NCBI RefSeq assembly: GCF_003730195.1
Contig: NZ_QWGG01000006.1
Coordinates: 124,001 to 188,000 of the forward strand
Reading direction: 5' to 3'
Source of the DNA: Halosimplex salinum
GTDB taxonomy: Archaea > Halobacteriota > Halobacteria > Halobacteriales > Haloarculaceae
DNA length: 64,000 bases
Numbering within the stretch: the stretch's first letter is position 1; each line of letters starts with the position of its first letter. Both the position numbers and the translations under genes were made by a program. The notes below the pieces were generated by a model, which saw only the letters and a program-made list of their open reading frames with translations, did not search any database and was not told where the DNA came from. Below, piece after piece: positions 18,315 through 26,088 of this stretch.

Positions 18315-19016
18315 ATGAAGCGTCGCAGTTTCGTACGGGGGAGTGCAGGAATGGTAGCTGGTCTCGGATTGGCGGGGTGTCTCGGTGGAAACAACTCGCC
18401 GCCCCCGCGGAAGGCGAAAGTGTTCGACGACGTGTCGCTCGACGGAACGCAGATGCAGATCCAGCTGGAGTCGGACGTCGAGGTGGAGTCGCGCCTCGAA
18501 GCACAGGACGACCTCGACGCGGGCGGAGCGGTCGGCGCCCTCCTGCCCGTCGGGAGGGCCCGCGCCGCGAAGGGCGCCGGCGCTCGCGGGGCCGGCGGGT
18601 ACTCCTCGGCGCCGAAGGGCCGCCACGGCTGGGCCGTCTGGCACGGTGGGAGCTACGGAGACGACTGGCGCGACGACCACGACGACGATATCAAGATGTA
18701 CGACGCGACCGTCGCGACGCTCGGCGTCGCCTACCTCGGGAGCGACGACAGCTACCAGAACGACCCGCCGGGCCCCGGTCCGGTCTCGTGGGACGAGAAG
18801 TGGGACGACCCGTCGGAGGGCGACGCGAAGAGCGTCGACCTCGCCGCCATCTCGCCGGGGTCGGACACCAGGGAGGGGTGGTACCGCGTCGGGACGGAGC
18901 TGGTCGCCGACGACGGGAGCAGGAACTTCGACTGGCAGGCCGCCGACTTCGAGGTCGACAACGACGTCGGGCGCTGGAACCTCGACAAAGAGTGGCACGT
19001 CAAACCCCGAGTGTGA
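18315..19016 (+). CDS. Tat-exported lipoprotein, unknown function
   Basis: The 233-residue product begins MKRRSFVRGSAG, a twin-arginine signal, followed by lipobox LAGC. It is therefore likely exported folded and lipid-anchored. The mature part is hydrophilic with a Gly/Arg/Ala-rich loop, several Trp residues (WAVWHGGSYGDDW) and no cysteine motif. A TATA box (TAATATAAAG, 18273-18282) sits at the right distance; a GTG two codons upstream could also start it. It lies 14 bases before the membrane spermidine-synthase-like gene, so the three genes to 21465 probably form one operon. Confidence 0.75.
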   Translation: MKRRSFVRGSAGMVAGLGLAGCLGGNNSPPPRKAKVFDDVSLDGTQMQIQLESDVEVESRLEAQDDLDAGGAVGALLPVGRARAAKGAGARGAGGYSSAPKGRHGWAVWHGGSYGDDWRDDHDDDIKMYDATVATLGVAYLGSDDSYQNDPPGPGPVSWDEKWDDPSEGDAKSVDLAAISPGSDTREGWYRVGTELVADDGSRNFDWQAADFEVDNDVGRWNLDKEWHVKPRV

Positions 19017-19030
19017 CCCCGTAAGCGCCG

Positions 19031-20890
19031 ATGGACCGCGACAGCGACGACGCCGCCGGGGGCGACGGCGACTCGCCCGGACGCCCGGACGGGCCGTCCC
19101 GCCCGTCGACCAGCCCCTCCGGCGAGCAGACGCTGTCGCCGTCGCGAGCGGTCGTCACCGACCGCCGCGTGATGCTCGGCCTCACCTTCGTCGTCGCCTT
19201 CTGCTCGATCGCGTACGAACTCGTCTACTCGGAGCTACTGACGGTGTTCTACGGCGGCACCGTCCTCCGCTACTCGATCACCATCGGTCTGTACCTCTTC
19301 TCGATGGGGATCGGCGCCTTCCTCTCGGCGCACCTGGCCGACCCGGAGTCGAACTTCCTGCGGACCGAGGTGTACCTCGCGTTCGTCGGCCCGGCCGGCG
19401 CCGCCTTCGTCGTCGCGCTGAACTCCTTCCCGGACGTGGTCTTCCCGCTGAAAGGGCCGGTGACGCTCGCGCTCGCCCACGGGCCGATCCTGCTGGTCGG
19501 CCTCCTCTCCGGGTTCGAGATCCCGCTGCTCAACGACCTCGTCGACCACCGCGAGGAGACGCTGTTCGCCGCGCTCGGTCGCGCCTACCCCCGGGCAGTC
19601 CTCCGGCGCGTCCTCGGCGTCTTCTTCAGCACGTCCGAGGCGGAGGGGCGCTCGTTCTCGGAGGTGCTCGGCGTCGACTACCTCGGAAGCCTCGCCGGGA
19701 CGGTCGTGTACGCGCTGGTGCTGTACCCGACCTACGGGCTGGTCGTCACCGTCCTCGTGCTCGGACTGCTGAACGCGGTCGCGGCGCTCGTGTTCGCCGG
19801 CTGGTCCGCCCGGGCGCCGGCACGCCTCGGCGCCGGCCGGTCGCTCTCGCTCGCGCGCTGGCGCGGCGTCGTCCTCGCCGGTTTGCTGCTGACGGGCACG
19901 TACGGCGGACTGGTCGCCAACGCCGGCGCGGTCGACCGCGCGGTCACCGGCGCCTACATGGGCGACCAGATCGAGAGCGAGTTCGAAGGCGTCTCGCAGC
20001 CGGACCGCGCGGAGATCGCGGTCGAGTCGTTCGAGCGGACGGCCTACCAGCGGATCACGACCTACGAGCGAAACGTCACGGGGCACGCGGGGACCGAGAC
20101 GTGTCTCCGGCTGGACCGGGCGGTCCAGCTGTGCGACAGCTGGGTCGACTCCTATCACAGCGGGCTCGTCGACGTGCCGGTCTCGGCGTACCTGAACGAG
20201 TCGGGCGCCGTCCACGGCAACGCGTCCTCGTTCGACGTGTTGCTCGTCGGTGGCGGCGACTACGTCGCCGTCGACCGGTTGCGAGACTACGGCGTCAGCG
20301 TCGACCAGGTCGACATCGACGGGGAGTTCCTCGAGTACTCGAAGGCGGAGTCGCGGTTCTCGCGGTACCACGACGACGCCTACGAGTACGACCGCCTGAA
20401 CACGACCGTCGGCGACGCCTACGCAGTCCTGCGGGGCTCCGAGAAGCGCTACGACCTGATCCTGCTCGACGTGCCGGGCGCGCGCAGCGACGACTCGCTG
20501 GCGCTGTACTCGACGGAGTTCTACACCCTCCTGCGCGAGCACCTCACCGACCGCGGCGTCGTCGCCACGTGGGCGTACTCGAAGTACCTGTTCGCCGAGC
20601 ACCACAAGGCGTACGTCAACACGCTGCGCGAGGCCGGCTTCGACCGCTACCTCTCCTACTCGGTGTACGACGACCTCGACGGGAACGGGGAGTACGAGCG
20701 TGGCGAGCGCTTCTACGTCCTCTCGGACGGCCCCCAGCCCACCCCGAACGTCTCCCGCGCCGACAGCGAATACCTCGACGGCGTCGCGGACCGCTACGGC
20801 GAGTGGGAGTGGCGCGCCGTCCCCTCCTATCGCGGCGTCGAACCGAACAGCGTCTTCGACCCCAACTACGACATCGTCGTCGACCCATGA
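19031..20890 (+). CDS. Membrane-embedded spermidine synthase-like protein
   Basis: The 619-residue protein has an acidic N-terminus and seven or more membrane segments (about 50-310), the first reading FVVAFCSIAYELVYSELL as in membrane polyamine synthases. A cytosolic Rossmann methyltransferase/aminopropyltransferase domain follows, with VLLVGGGDYVAVDRL, QVDIDGEFLEYS and YDLILLDVPGA. The aminopropyl-donor site is only partly canonical: the usual GGGDG reads GGGDY. It may use decarboxylated SAM or a related donor on a membrane-near amine. The DUF2617-like gene overlaps its stop codon, a pairing also known beside such synthases in bacteria. Confidence 0.82.
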   Translation: MDRDSDDAAGGDGDSPGRPDGPSRPSTSPSGEQTLSPSRAVVTDRRVMLGLTFVVAFCSIAYELVYSELLTVFYGGTVLRYSITIGLYLFSMGIGAFLSAHLADPESNFLRTEVYLAFVGPAGAAFVVALNSFPDVVFPLKGPVTLALAHGPILLVGLLSGFEIPLLNDLVDHREETLFAALGRAYPRAVLRRVLGVFFSTSEAEGRSFSEVLGVDYLGSLAGTVVYALVLYPTYGLVVTVLVLGLLNAVAALVFAGWSARAPARLGAGRSLSLARWRGVVLAGLLLTGTYGGLVANAGAVDRAVTGAYMGDQIESEFEGVSQPDRAEIAVESFERTAYQRITTYERNVTGHAGTETCLRLDRAVQLCDSWVDSYHSGLVDVPVSAYLNESGAVHGNASSFDVLLVGGGDYVAVDRLRDYGVSVDQVDIDGEFLEYSKAESRFSRYHDDAYEYDRLNTTVGDAYAVLRGSEKRYDLILLDVPGARSDDSLALYSTEFYTLLREHLTDRGVVATWAYSKYLFAEHHKAYVNTLREAGFDRYLSYSVYDDLDGNGEYERGERFYVLSDGPQPTPNVSRADSEYLDGVADRYGEWEWRAVPSYRGVEPNSVFDPNYDIVVDP

Positions 20891-21465
20891 CCGACAAACA
20901 CACCCTCCACTTCGTCCACAGCACCGGCCCGCCGACCAGCGACGTGCGCGTCTTCGACTCGCTCACCCGCGACTTCCTCGGCGCCGAGTTCACCTTCCGG
21001 GTGATCGGGAGCTCGCACTACGTCAGCGCGCCGGCGTACGGCTTCCACGAACTCTCCTCGTGCGAACCGGTCGCCGGCGACGACGTGACGGCCGTCGCGC
21101 TGGACGCCGGCCCGACTCCCTCGCCCGCCGCGAACGGCGACGCTCCGCTCCGCATCGACTACGAGACCGAGCGCCTGCGCTGTGCGACGATCGTCGACCG
21201 GCGACCGCTGTCGGCGTTCCCCGACGAGGAGCCGTTCGACCTGTGCTACCGGTTCGACGAGGACGCCGTCACCACGGTCGACGTCGGCGCCCGCGGCTAC
21301 GAGACGTACCACACCTACCCCGAGTTCGACCTCGCGCTGTACACGCGGACGACGTTCGAACGCGTCCCCGCGGCGACGGCCGAGGACGACGCCTCCGCGA
21401 AGCGTCGTGGCGTCGCGGGCGGCGTCCGGCCGCCCGACAAGTCGGCGCCCTCGTCGACGGACTGA
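20887..21465 (+). CDS. DUF2617-like protein paired with the synthase
   Basis: The 192-residue soluble protein has no signal or membrane segment. Its ATG overlaps the preceding stop (ATGA), so translation is coupled. It has regular hydrophobic strands (HTLHFVHST, FTFRVIGSSHYV, RYETYHTYPEFDLALYTRT-like) and a disordered tail. Size and context next to a membrane spermidine synthase agree with DUF2617, a family I recall from the same neighbourhood in actinobacteria. The biochemical role is unknown. Confidence 0.62.
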   Translation: MTDKHTLHFVHSTGPPTSDVRVFDSLTRDFLGAEFTFRVIGSSHYVSAPAYGFHELSSCEPVAGDDVTAVALDAGPTPSPAANGDAPLRIDYETERLRCATIVDRRPLSAFPDEEPFDLCYRFDEDAVTTVDVGARGYETYHTYPEFDLALYTRTTFERVPAATAEDDASAKRRGVAGGVRPPDKSAPSSTD

Positions 21466-21536
21466 GCGCCCGGACCGCCTCTCTGTGACGACGCTCGGCC
21501 CGTACTGCCGCGTTCTGGCGTCGGGATTCAGCAGTA

Positions 21537-21544
21537 CTTTTATA
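21537..21544 (+). promoter_or_regulatory. TATA box of the pentapeptide/K+ channel gene
   Basis: TTTTATAT is centred about 29 bases before the ATG at 21570, the spacing expected when transcription starts at or next to the initiation codon (leaderless mRNA), which is common in haloarchaea. Confidence 0.6.
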
Positions 21545-21569
21545 TCGAGCGGTTGCCCTTGGAGACGAT

Positions 21570-23738
21570 ATGACAGATGGGATGCATGGGGGTGCGGGCG
21601 GTGCGGAGGTCGAGCCGTTCGACGCGGCGGGGCCGCTCGCGGACGTCGACGTGTCCGTGTTGCACCTGTCGCCGGCGGAACGCGAGGAGCGGGGGGTCGA
21701 CGACGACGAGGTCCGCGAGGCGTTCCTCGCGGTCGCGCGCCACGGCGACGCCGACCAGAAGGACCTGCGCGGGGTGACGCTTCCCGCGATCGAACTCGAC
21801 CGGCGGACGCTCGAAGGGGTCGACAGACACCCGATCGACCTGCGGAACGCGACGGTACAGTCGCTCTCGGCGACGTTCGCGACGATTCGCCTGCCGATCC
21901 GACTCGACGGTGCGACGCTGGGCGACGTGACCTTCGAGGAGGCGCAGGTGGAGGAAGCGCTGCTCGCCGACGGGGCGACTGTCACGGGCGAGTTCGACGC
22001 CTTCGAGGCCCACTTCGCGGGCGACGTGGAGTTCGAGGGCGCGACCTTCGAGGGGCGCTTCGACGTCGACGAGGCGGTGTTCGACAACGACGTGAGCTTC
22101 GACGGCGCGACATTCCGCGGGGTCGTCGAGGCCCGCGCGGCCGAGTTCTACGGCGACTCGAACCTCCTCGACGACAACACGAGTTTCACGGGCGCGGCCT
22201 TCGAGGCGGGGGCGGACTTCCGGCAGGCCGAGTTCGGCTTCACTCACTTCGAGCGGGCGACCTTCGCGGACGAGGCGACGTTCCGGGAGGCCGTCTTCGA
22301 CGGGGACGCCGAGTTCGACGAGGCGCGCTTCGAGGCGCTCGCCGACTTCGACGAGGCGCGCTTCGACGGCGACACCGGGTTCGCAGACGTGGCGTTCCGC
22401 GGCGACGCGGACTTCCGCGGGGCGACCTTCTCCGGGCGCGAGCGCGCGCTCGACGACGACGTGACGTTCGCCCGGTCGACGTTCGCCGGCGAGGCGGCGT
22501 TCCAGCACGCCCAGTTCCGGTACGTCTCCTTCGAGGCGGTCCGGTTCGCGAGTCGGGCCCACTTCGAGAACGCGAGGTTCACGGCCGACGCGGACTTCCC
22601 GGACGCTCGCTTCGAGGGCGAGGCCGACTTCGACGAGGCGCGCTTCCACGAGGACGCGGACTTCTCGGCGACGGAGTTCGCCGAGCGGTGCGTGTTCCGC
22701 GGCGCGGAGTTCACCGGTGGCGCCAACTTCCTCGAGGACGACCTGACGTTCGCGGGCGCGCACTTCGGCGCCGACGCGGACTTCCACAACGTCGAGATCA
22801 CGTCGGCGAACTTCGAGGACACCTCCTTCGGCGGGCAGATCGACTTCAGCGGCGCGGTGTTCACCGACCGCATCGACTTCGAGGCGACGCAGGTCGCCGA
22901 GGACGCCTTCGTCGACTTCACCCGCGCGAAGATCCGGAGCGGTCGCATCTCACAGCCCGCCGAACGGTGGGTGCGCTACGACCTCACCCTCGCTAGCCTC
23001 GGCGACGTGGAACTCGCAGCGCGGACCGACGAGGACTACCGCCGACTGCTCGATTTCTTCCGCTTCTGCCGGACGGAGTTCACCGAGTTCGACGGCCACG
23101 AATTCGACTTCAGCGCCCACCGCCAGTACCTCGACCGCAACGCCTGGGCCATCCACGAGTTCCACGAACCGCCCGGCGCCGACCCGGACTACGCCCTGGA
23201 GATGACCCCCGAGGTGATCGAGACGACGTACCTGAAGGCCAAGCAGAGCGCCGCGGCGGTCGGCGACATGAAGGTCGCCGGCGAGTTCCGCGTCAAGCGC
23301 CAGCAGTACAGCCGCAAGGAGAACCTCTCTGTCGTCCGCGACTCCACGGCGCCGCTGTGGACCCGCGTGAAGAACCTCGGCCGCGCCACCGAGAACTACT
23401 TCCTCGGCATCACCTGCGGGCACGGGATGCGCCCCATCCGGATCGGCTTCTCCTTCCTCCTCGCGCCGCTCCTGTACGTGCCCCTGTACGCCTTCGGCGG
23501 GTCGCTGTTCGAGACGCAGGCCGGCCAGATCCCGGTGGGTGAGGCGCTCACGAGCGGCGGACTGGAGACGCTGTTCGAGGTCGCCCGCTTCAGCTACATC
23601 TCCTACACGACTATCGGGTACGGGTTCATCGGGCCGGTCGGCCCGGCCGCCGAGGTCGCGGCCGCAAGCGAGGCGTATCTCGGCGTCGTCCTCTCGGCGC
23701 TGCTCGTCTACGCGCTCGTCAAGCGCTCGGAGATGTAG
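21570..23738 (+). CDS. Pentapeptide-repeat protein fused to a two-helix K+ channel
   Basis: The 722-residue fusion has two clear parts. Residues of about 120-460 hold more than 30 pentapeptide-type repeats (ADFxxAxF, FxGATF, AxFDEARF), which should form a right-handed quadrilateral beta helix. After an alpha-helical linker come two membrane segments flanking a pore loop, with selectivity filter TIGYG at 681-685, as in KcsA-type channels. The start of the membrane part is RIGFSFLLAPLLYVPLYAFGG. The protein should be a tetrameric potassium channel with large cytosolic beta-helix domains that may gate or cluster it. No RCK domain is present. It is monocistronic with its own leaderless promoter. 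Confidence 0.88.
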   Translation: MTDGMHGGAGGAEVEPFDAAGPLADVDVSVLHLSPAEREERGVDDDEVREAFLAVARHGDADQKDLRGVTLPAIELDRRTLEGVDRHPIDLRNATVQSLSATFATIRLPIRLDGATLGDVTFEEAQVEEALLADGATVTGEFDAFEAHFAGDVEFEGATFEGRFDVDEAVFDNDVSFDGATFRGVVEARAAEFYGDSNLLDDNTSFTGAAFEAGADFRQAEFGFTHFERATFADEATFREAVFDGDAEFDEARFEALADFDEARFDGDTGFADVAFRGDADFRGATFSGRERALDDDVTFARSTFAGEAAFQHAQFRYVSFEAVRFASRAHFENARFTADADFPDARFEGEADFDEARFHEDADFSATEFAERCVFRGAEFTGGANFLEDDLTFAGAHFGADADFHNVEITSANFEDTSFGGQIDFSGAVFTDRIDFEATQVAEDAFVDFTRAKIRSGRISQPAERWVRYDLTLASLGDVELAARTDEDYRRLLDFFRFCRTEFTEFDGHEFDFSAHRQYLDRNAWAIHEFHEPPGADPDYALEMTPEVIETTYLKAKQSAAAVGDMKVAGEFRVKRQQYSRKENLSVVRDSTAPLWTRVKNLGRATENYFLGITCGHGMRPIRIGFSFLLAPLLYVPLYAFGGSLFETQAGQIPVGEALTSGGLETLFEVARFSYISYTTIGYGFIGPVGPAAEVAAASEAYLGVVLSALLVYALVKRSEM

Positions 23739-23783
23739 GCGCGGCGAGTGCGGACGGTCGGTCGCCGGATCGGACTCCCGTTC

Positions 23784-23990
23784 TCACAGCAGTTCCGCGA
23801 ACAGCTCGCGGTAGTCCCGTTCGACCTCGTCGGCGGTCTCGGGCGTGATCCAGTCGGAAGCCCAGTTCATGTTCGCCGTGACGAACAGTAGCAGGTGGAG
23901 CCGGCGCCGTTCCTCGAACCCTTCGTCGCGAACGAACCTCTGATTCTCCTCGTAGCCGTCGTACAGCGCGTCACGGACTCGCTCGTGCAA
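23784..23990 (-). CDS. Possible small protein divergent from arsR
   Basis: A 68-codon frame starts at TTG and reads RDALYDGYEENQRFVRDEGF, with a second half containing NMNWASDWITPETADEVER. Composition is haloarchaeal and amphipathic, with no recognised domain. No ATG or GTG is available upstream before an in-frame stop at 24018. The intervening region contains the arsR operator and an AATATAAG box on this strand, which could serve it. It is supported only by codon composition and placement. Confidence 0.4.
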   Translation of the reverse strand: MHERVRDALYDGYEENQRFVRDEGFEERRRLHLLLFVTANMNWASDWITPETADEVERDYRELFAELL

Positions 23991-24021
23991 CCGGTCGTAC
24001 GACTGGGGCCCGAACGCTTAT

Positions 24022-24043
24022 ATTAGCTGAGGCTAATATTAGC
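24022..24043. promoter_or_regulatory. Double dyad operator upstream of arsR
   Basis: ATTAGC-TGAG-GCTAAT (24022-24037) is a perfect inverted repeat, and GCTAATATTAGC (24032-24043) is a second perfect palindrome sharing its right arm. Both overlap AT-rich TATA-like sequence 11-32 bases before the arsR ATG, so bound ArsR would block the promoter on either strand. ArsR binding is inferred from position and symmetry. Confidence 0.65.
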
Positions 24044-24053
24044 ATACACTAAA

Positions 24054-24428
24054 ATGAGTCAGCACGACGAGAACCCACCGCCGGGCGAACCGGGGGACGA
24101 CGCCGTGACGTGTTGTTCGCCCGTCGACCGCAGTCTGACCGAAGCGGACGTCGCGGCGGACGTGCAGACGCTCGCGACGCTCGGGAACGACACGCGGTAC
24201 GAGGCGCTCCGACTGATCGCCGACGCCGAGGACGGCGTCTGCGTCTGCGAACTCGAACCGGTTCTCGGCGTGAGTCAGGGGGCCGTCAGCCAGGCGCTCT
24301 CGCGGTTGTTCAGCGCCGGACTGGTCGACAGGCGGAAAGAGGGGCGATGGCGATACTACTCGGCGACCGCCCGGGCGCGCCGACTGCTGGCGGTCCTCGA
24401 CGAGACCAGGGAGGAGCGCGATGACTGA
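24054..24428 (+). CDS. arsR: ArsR-family metalloregulator
   Basis: The 124-residue winged-helix repressor carries the metal-sensing motif GVCVCELEPVLGVSQGAVSQ, with paired Cys at the start of the recognition-helix region as in arsenic/antimony sensors (ELCVCDL box). An extra CC pair lies at residues 20-21. It should repress at the dyads just upstream and release DNA when As(III) binds. It overlaps the methyltransferase gene by 8 bases, making an autoregulated arsenic operon. Confidence 0.9.
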   Translation: MSQHDENPPPGEPGDDAVTCCSPVDRSLTEADVAADVQTLATLGNDTRYEALRLIADAEDGVCVCELEPVLGVSQGAVSQALSRLFSAGLVDRRKEGRWRYYSATARARRLLAVLDETREERDD

Positions 24429-25245
24429 CGACGCCACCACCGACGGGGAGGCGGACGGGCTCGACCCGAGCGACCAGCGCGCCGCCGTCCGCGACCGGTA
24501 CGGGTCCATCACCACCGAGTCGCCGTCGGACTCGTGCTGTGACACCTCCTGTAGCGACGAAACCACGGCGGAGGCCGACAGGCTCGGCTACTCGGACGAG
24601 GACGTGGCGACCGTCGATCCGGACGCGTACTTGGGGCTCGGCTGCGGCAACCCGACCGCTATCGCCGAGCTGAACCGGGGCGAGGACGTCCTCGACCTGG
24701 GCTCCGGCGGCGGGTTCGACTGCTTCCTCGCCGCGCAGGCGGTCGGCGACGACGGCCGGGTCGTCGGCGTCGACATGACGCCCGAGATGGTCGAACGGGC
24801 CCGGGAGACCGCCGAGACGACCGACGCCTCGAACGTCGAGTTCCGACTCGGGGAGATCGAACACCTGCCGGTGCCCGACGAGTCGGTCGACGTGATCCTC
24901 TCGAACTGCGTCGTCAACCTCTCGCCGGACAAGCCACAGGTGTTCCGCGAGGCCTACCGCGTCCTCCGTCCGGGCGGTCGGCTCGCGGTCTCCGACGTCG
25001 TGCTGACGGCCGACCTCCCGGTCGATCTGGCGGCCGATCCCGACTCCGTCGCGGCCTGCGTCGGCGGCGCATCGACCGTCGAAGAGATCGAGGCGATGGC
25101 GACCGACGCCGGGTTCGTCGACGTCGCGATCGAACCGGACGACGACAGCGAGGCGTTCATCCGCGAGTGGGACGACGAGCGCGACCTGAGCGACTACGTC
25201 GTCGCAGCGACGATCGAAGGGACCAGACCGGACGCCGCGCACTGA
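24421..25245 (+). CDS. arsM: Arsenite S-adenosylmethionine methyltransferase
   Basis: The 274-residue protein shows SAM-binding motif I VLDLGSGGGFDCFLA, motif II VVGVDMTPEM and the ArsM hallmark ILSNCVVNLSPDK. The arsenic-binding cysteines appear as the CC and TSC pairs near residues 39-44, the Cys in SNCVVNL and the Cys in AACVGGA. It methylates As(III) stepwise to volatile or less retained methylarsines. Overlap with arsR and a shared promoter support the assignment. Confidence 0.93.
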   Translation: MTDDATTDGEADGLDPSDQRAAVRDRYGSITTESPSDSCCDTSCSDETTAEADRLGYSDEDVATVDPDAYLGLGCGNPTAIAELNRGEDVLDLGSGGGFDCFLAAQAVGDDGRVVGVDMTPEMVERARETAETTDASNVEFRLGEIEHLPVPDESVDVILSNCVVNLSPDKPQVFREAYRVLRPGGRLAVSDVVLTADLPVDLAADPDSVAACVGGASTVEEIEAMATDAGFVDVAIEPDDDSEAFIREWDDERDLSDYVVAATIEGTRPDAAH

Positions 25246-25395
25246 CTCCCGCGACCGTTCTCGTGACGACCGCGGCGGCCGAGTCGGGGCGCGGCGTTCG
25301 CCGCCGACGCCCACCCCACGTCGTGTCCGTCAGTAGTTACGTGCGGTCCGACTCCCCCTCGCGAGAGCGGATTCGGTCTCCGGACCGACCCAGTG

Positions 25396-25424
25396 TTTAT
25401 ATAGATACACACACGACTGTGTAT
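25396..25424 (+). promoter_or_regulatory. Promoter and dyad of vapBC
   Basis: TTTATATAG (about 25396-25404) is a TATA box followed directly by the perfect inverted repeat ATACACA-N6-TGTGTAT (25405-25411 and 25418-25424), which ends 2 bases before the VapB ATG. A VapB or VapBC operator is expected at this place. Confidence 0.6.
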
Positions 25425-25426
25425 TG

Positions 25427-25660
25427 ATGGCGACCAAGACGATCTCGCTCGACGAGGAGGCCTACGAGCGCCTCGCTGCCGAGAAGCGCGATGGAGAGAG
25501 CTTTAGCGACGTGGTCAAGCGCCTGGCAGGCGAACGTTCGTGGAGCGAAGTCGCGGGTATCTGGGCAGACGAGACCGCCGACATCGAGGCAGCTATCGAG
25601 GAGGGTCGGGACCGGTCGCGCGACCGTCGCGCTCGACTTCGAGACGACCTCGACGGATGA
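25427..25660 (+). CDS. vapB: VapB-family antitoxin
   Basis: The 77-residue protein starts with a ribbon-helix-helix-like segment (KTISLDEEAYERLAAEKRDG, with ESFSDVVKRLA after it) and ends in a charged tail that would wrap the toxin. The ATG at 25427 is preferred to TTG one codon earlier. Its stop overlaps the toxin ATG (ATGA). It neutralises VapC and should repress its own promoter through the dyad. Confidence 0.85.
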   Translation: MATKTISLDEEAYERLAAEKRDGESFSDVVKRLAGERSWSEVAGIWADETADIEAAIEEGRDRSRDRRARLRDDLDG

Positions 25661-26049
25661 TTCAGGATACCTCGTTCGTTCTCGACGTTCTCGACGGTGA
25701 AGACGGCGCGCTCACCGTCTTAGACGGTATCGAGACCGACCGAAAGCCCGAGAAAGTCTCGTCGGTCACCGTCCTCGAACTTTACGAGGGCGTCGAACGC
25801 GCCGACCGTCCGGACGACGAGAAACGAGCGGTCCTCGACGTACTCGACTCGAAGACGGTCGTTTCGGCGGACCACGACGTGATGCGCCGCGCCGGCCGTC
25901 TCTCGGGCGAACTGTACGCCGCTGGACAGCCCATCGACAGAGAGGACTGCGTTATCGCTGCGACCGCGCTCCGCGAGGAAGAACCAGTCCTCACGCGCAA
26001 CGCCGCCCACTTCGAACGAGTCCCCGGACTCGACGTGCGGACGTACTGA
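25657..26049 (+). CDS. vapC: VapC-family PIN-domain toxin
   Basis: The 130-residue PIN-domain ribonuclease retains the acidic metal-binding residues Asp4 (IQDTSFVLD), Glu41 (VLELYEG), Asp94 and Asp97 (PIDREDCVIAATA), and the late Asn in LTRNAAHF. VapC toxins usually cut tRNA or rRNA. It overlaps its antitoxin gene, the standard module order. It has a complete active site, so the module is probably functional. Confidence 0.9.
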   Translation: MIQDTSFVLDVLDGEDGALTVLDGIETDRKPEKVSSVTVLELYEGVERADRPDDEKRAVLDVLDSKTVVSADHDVMRRAGRLSGELYAAGQPIDREDCVIAATALREEEPVLTRNAAHFERVPGLDVRTY

Positions 26050-26088
26050 TCGGCGGTCAGAACTGGAGTCAGAAGGGGGAGTGCGCTC

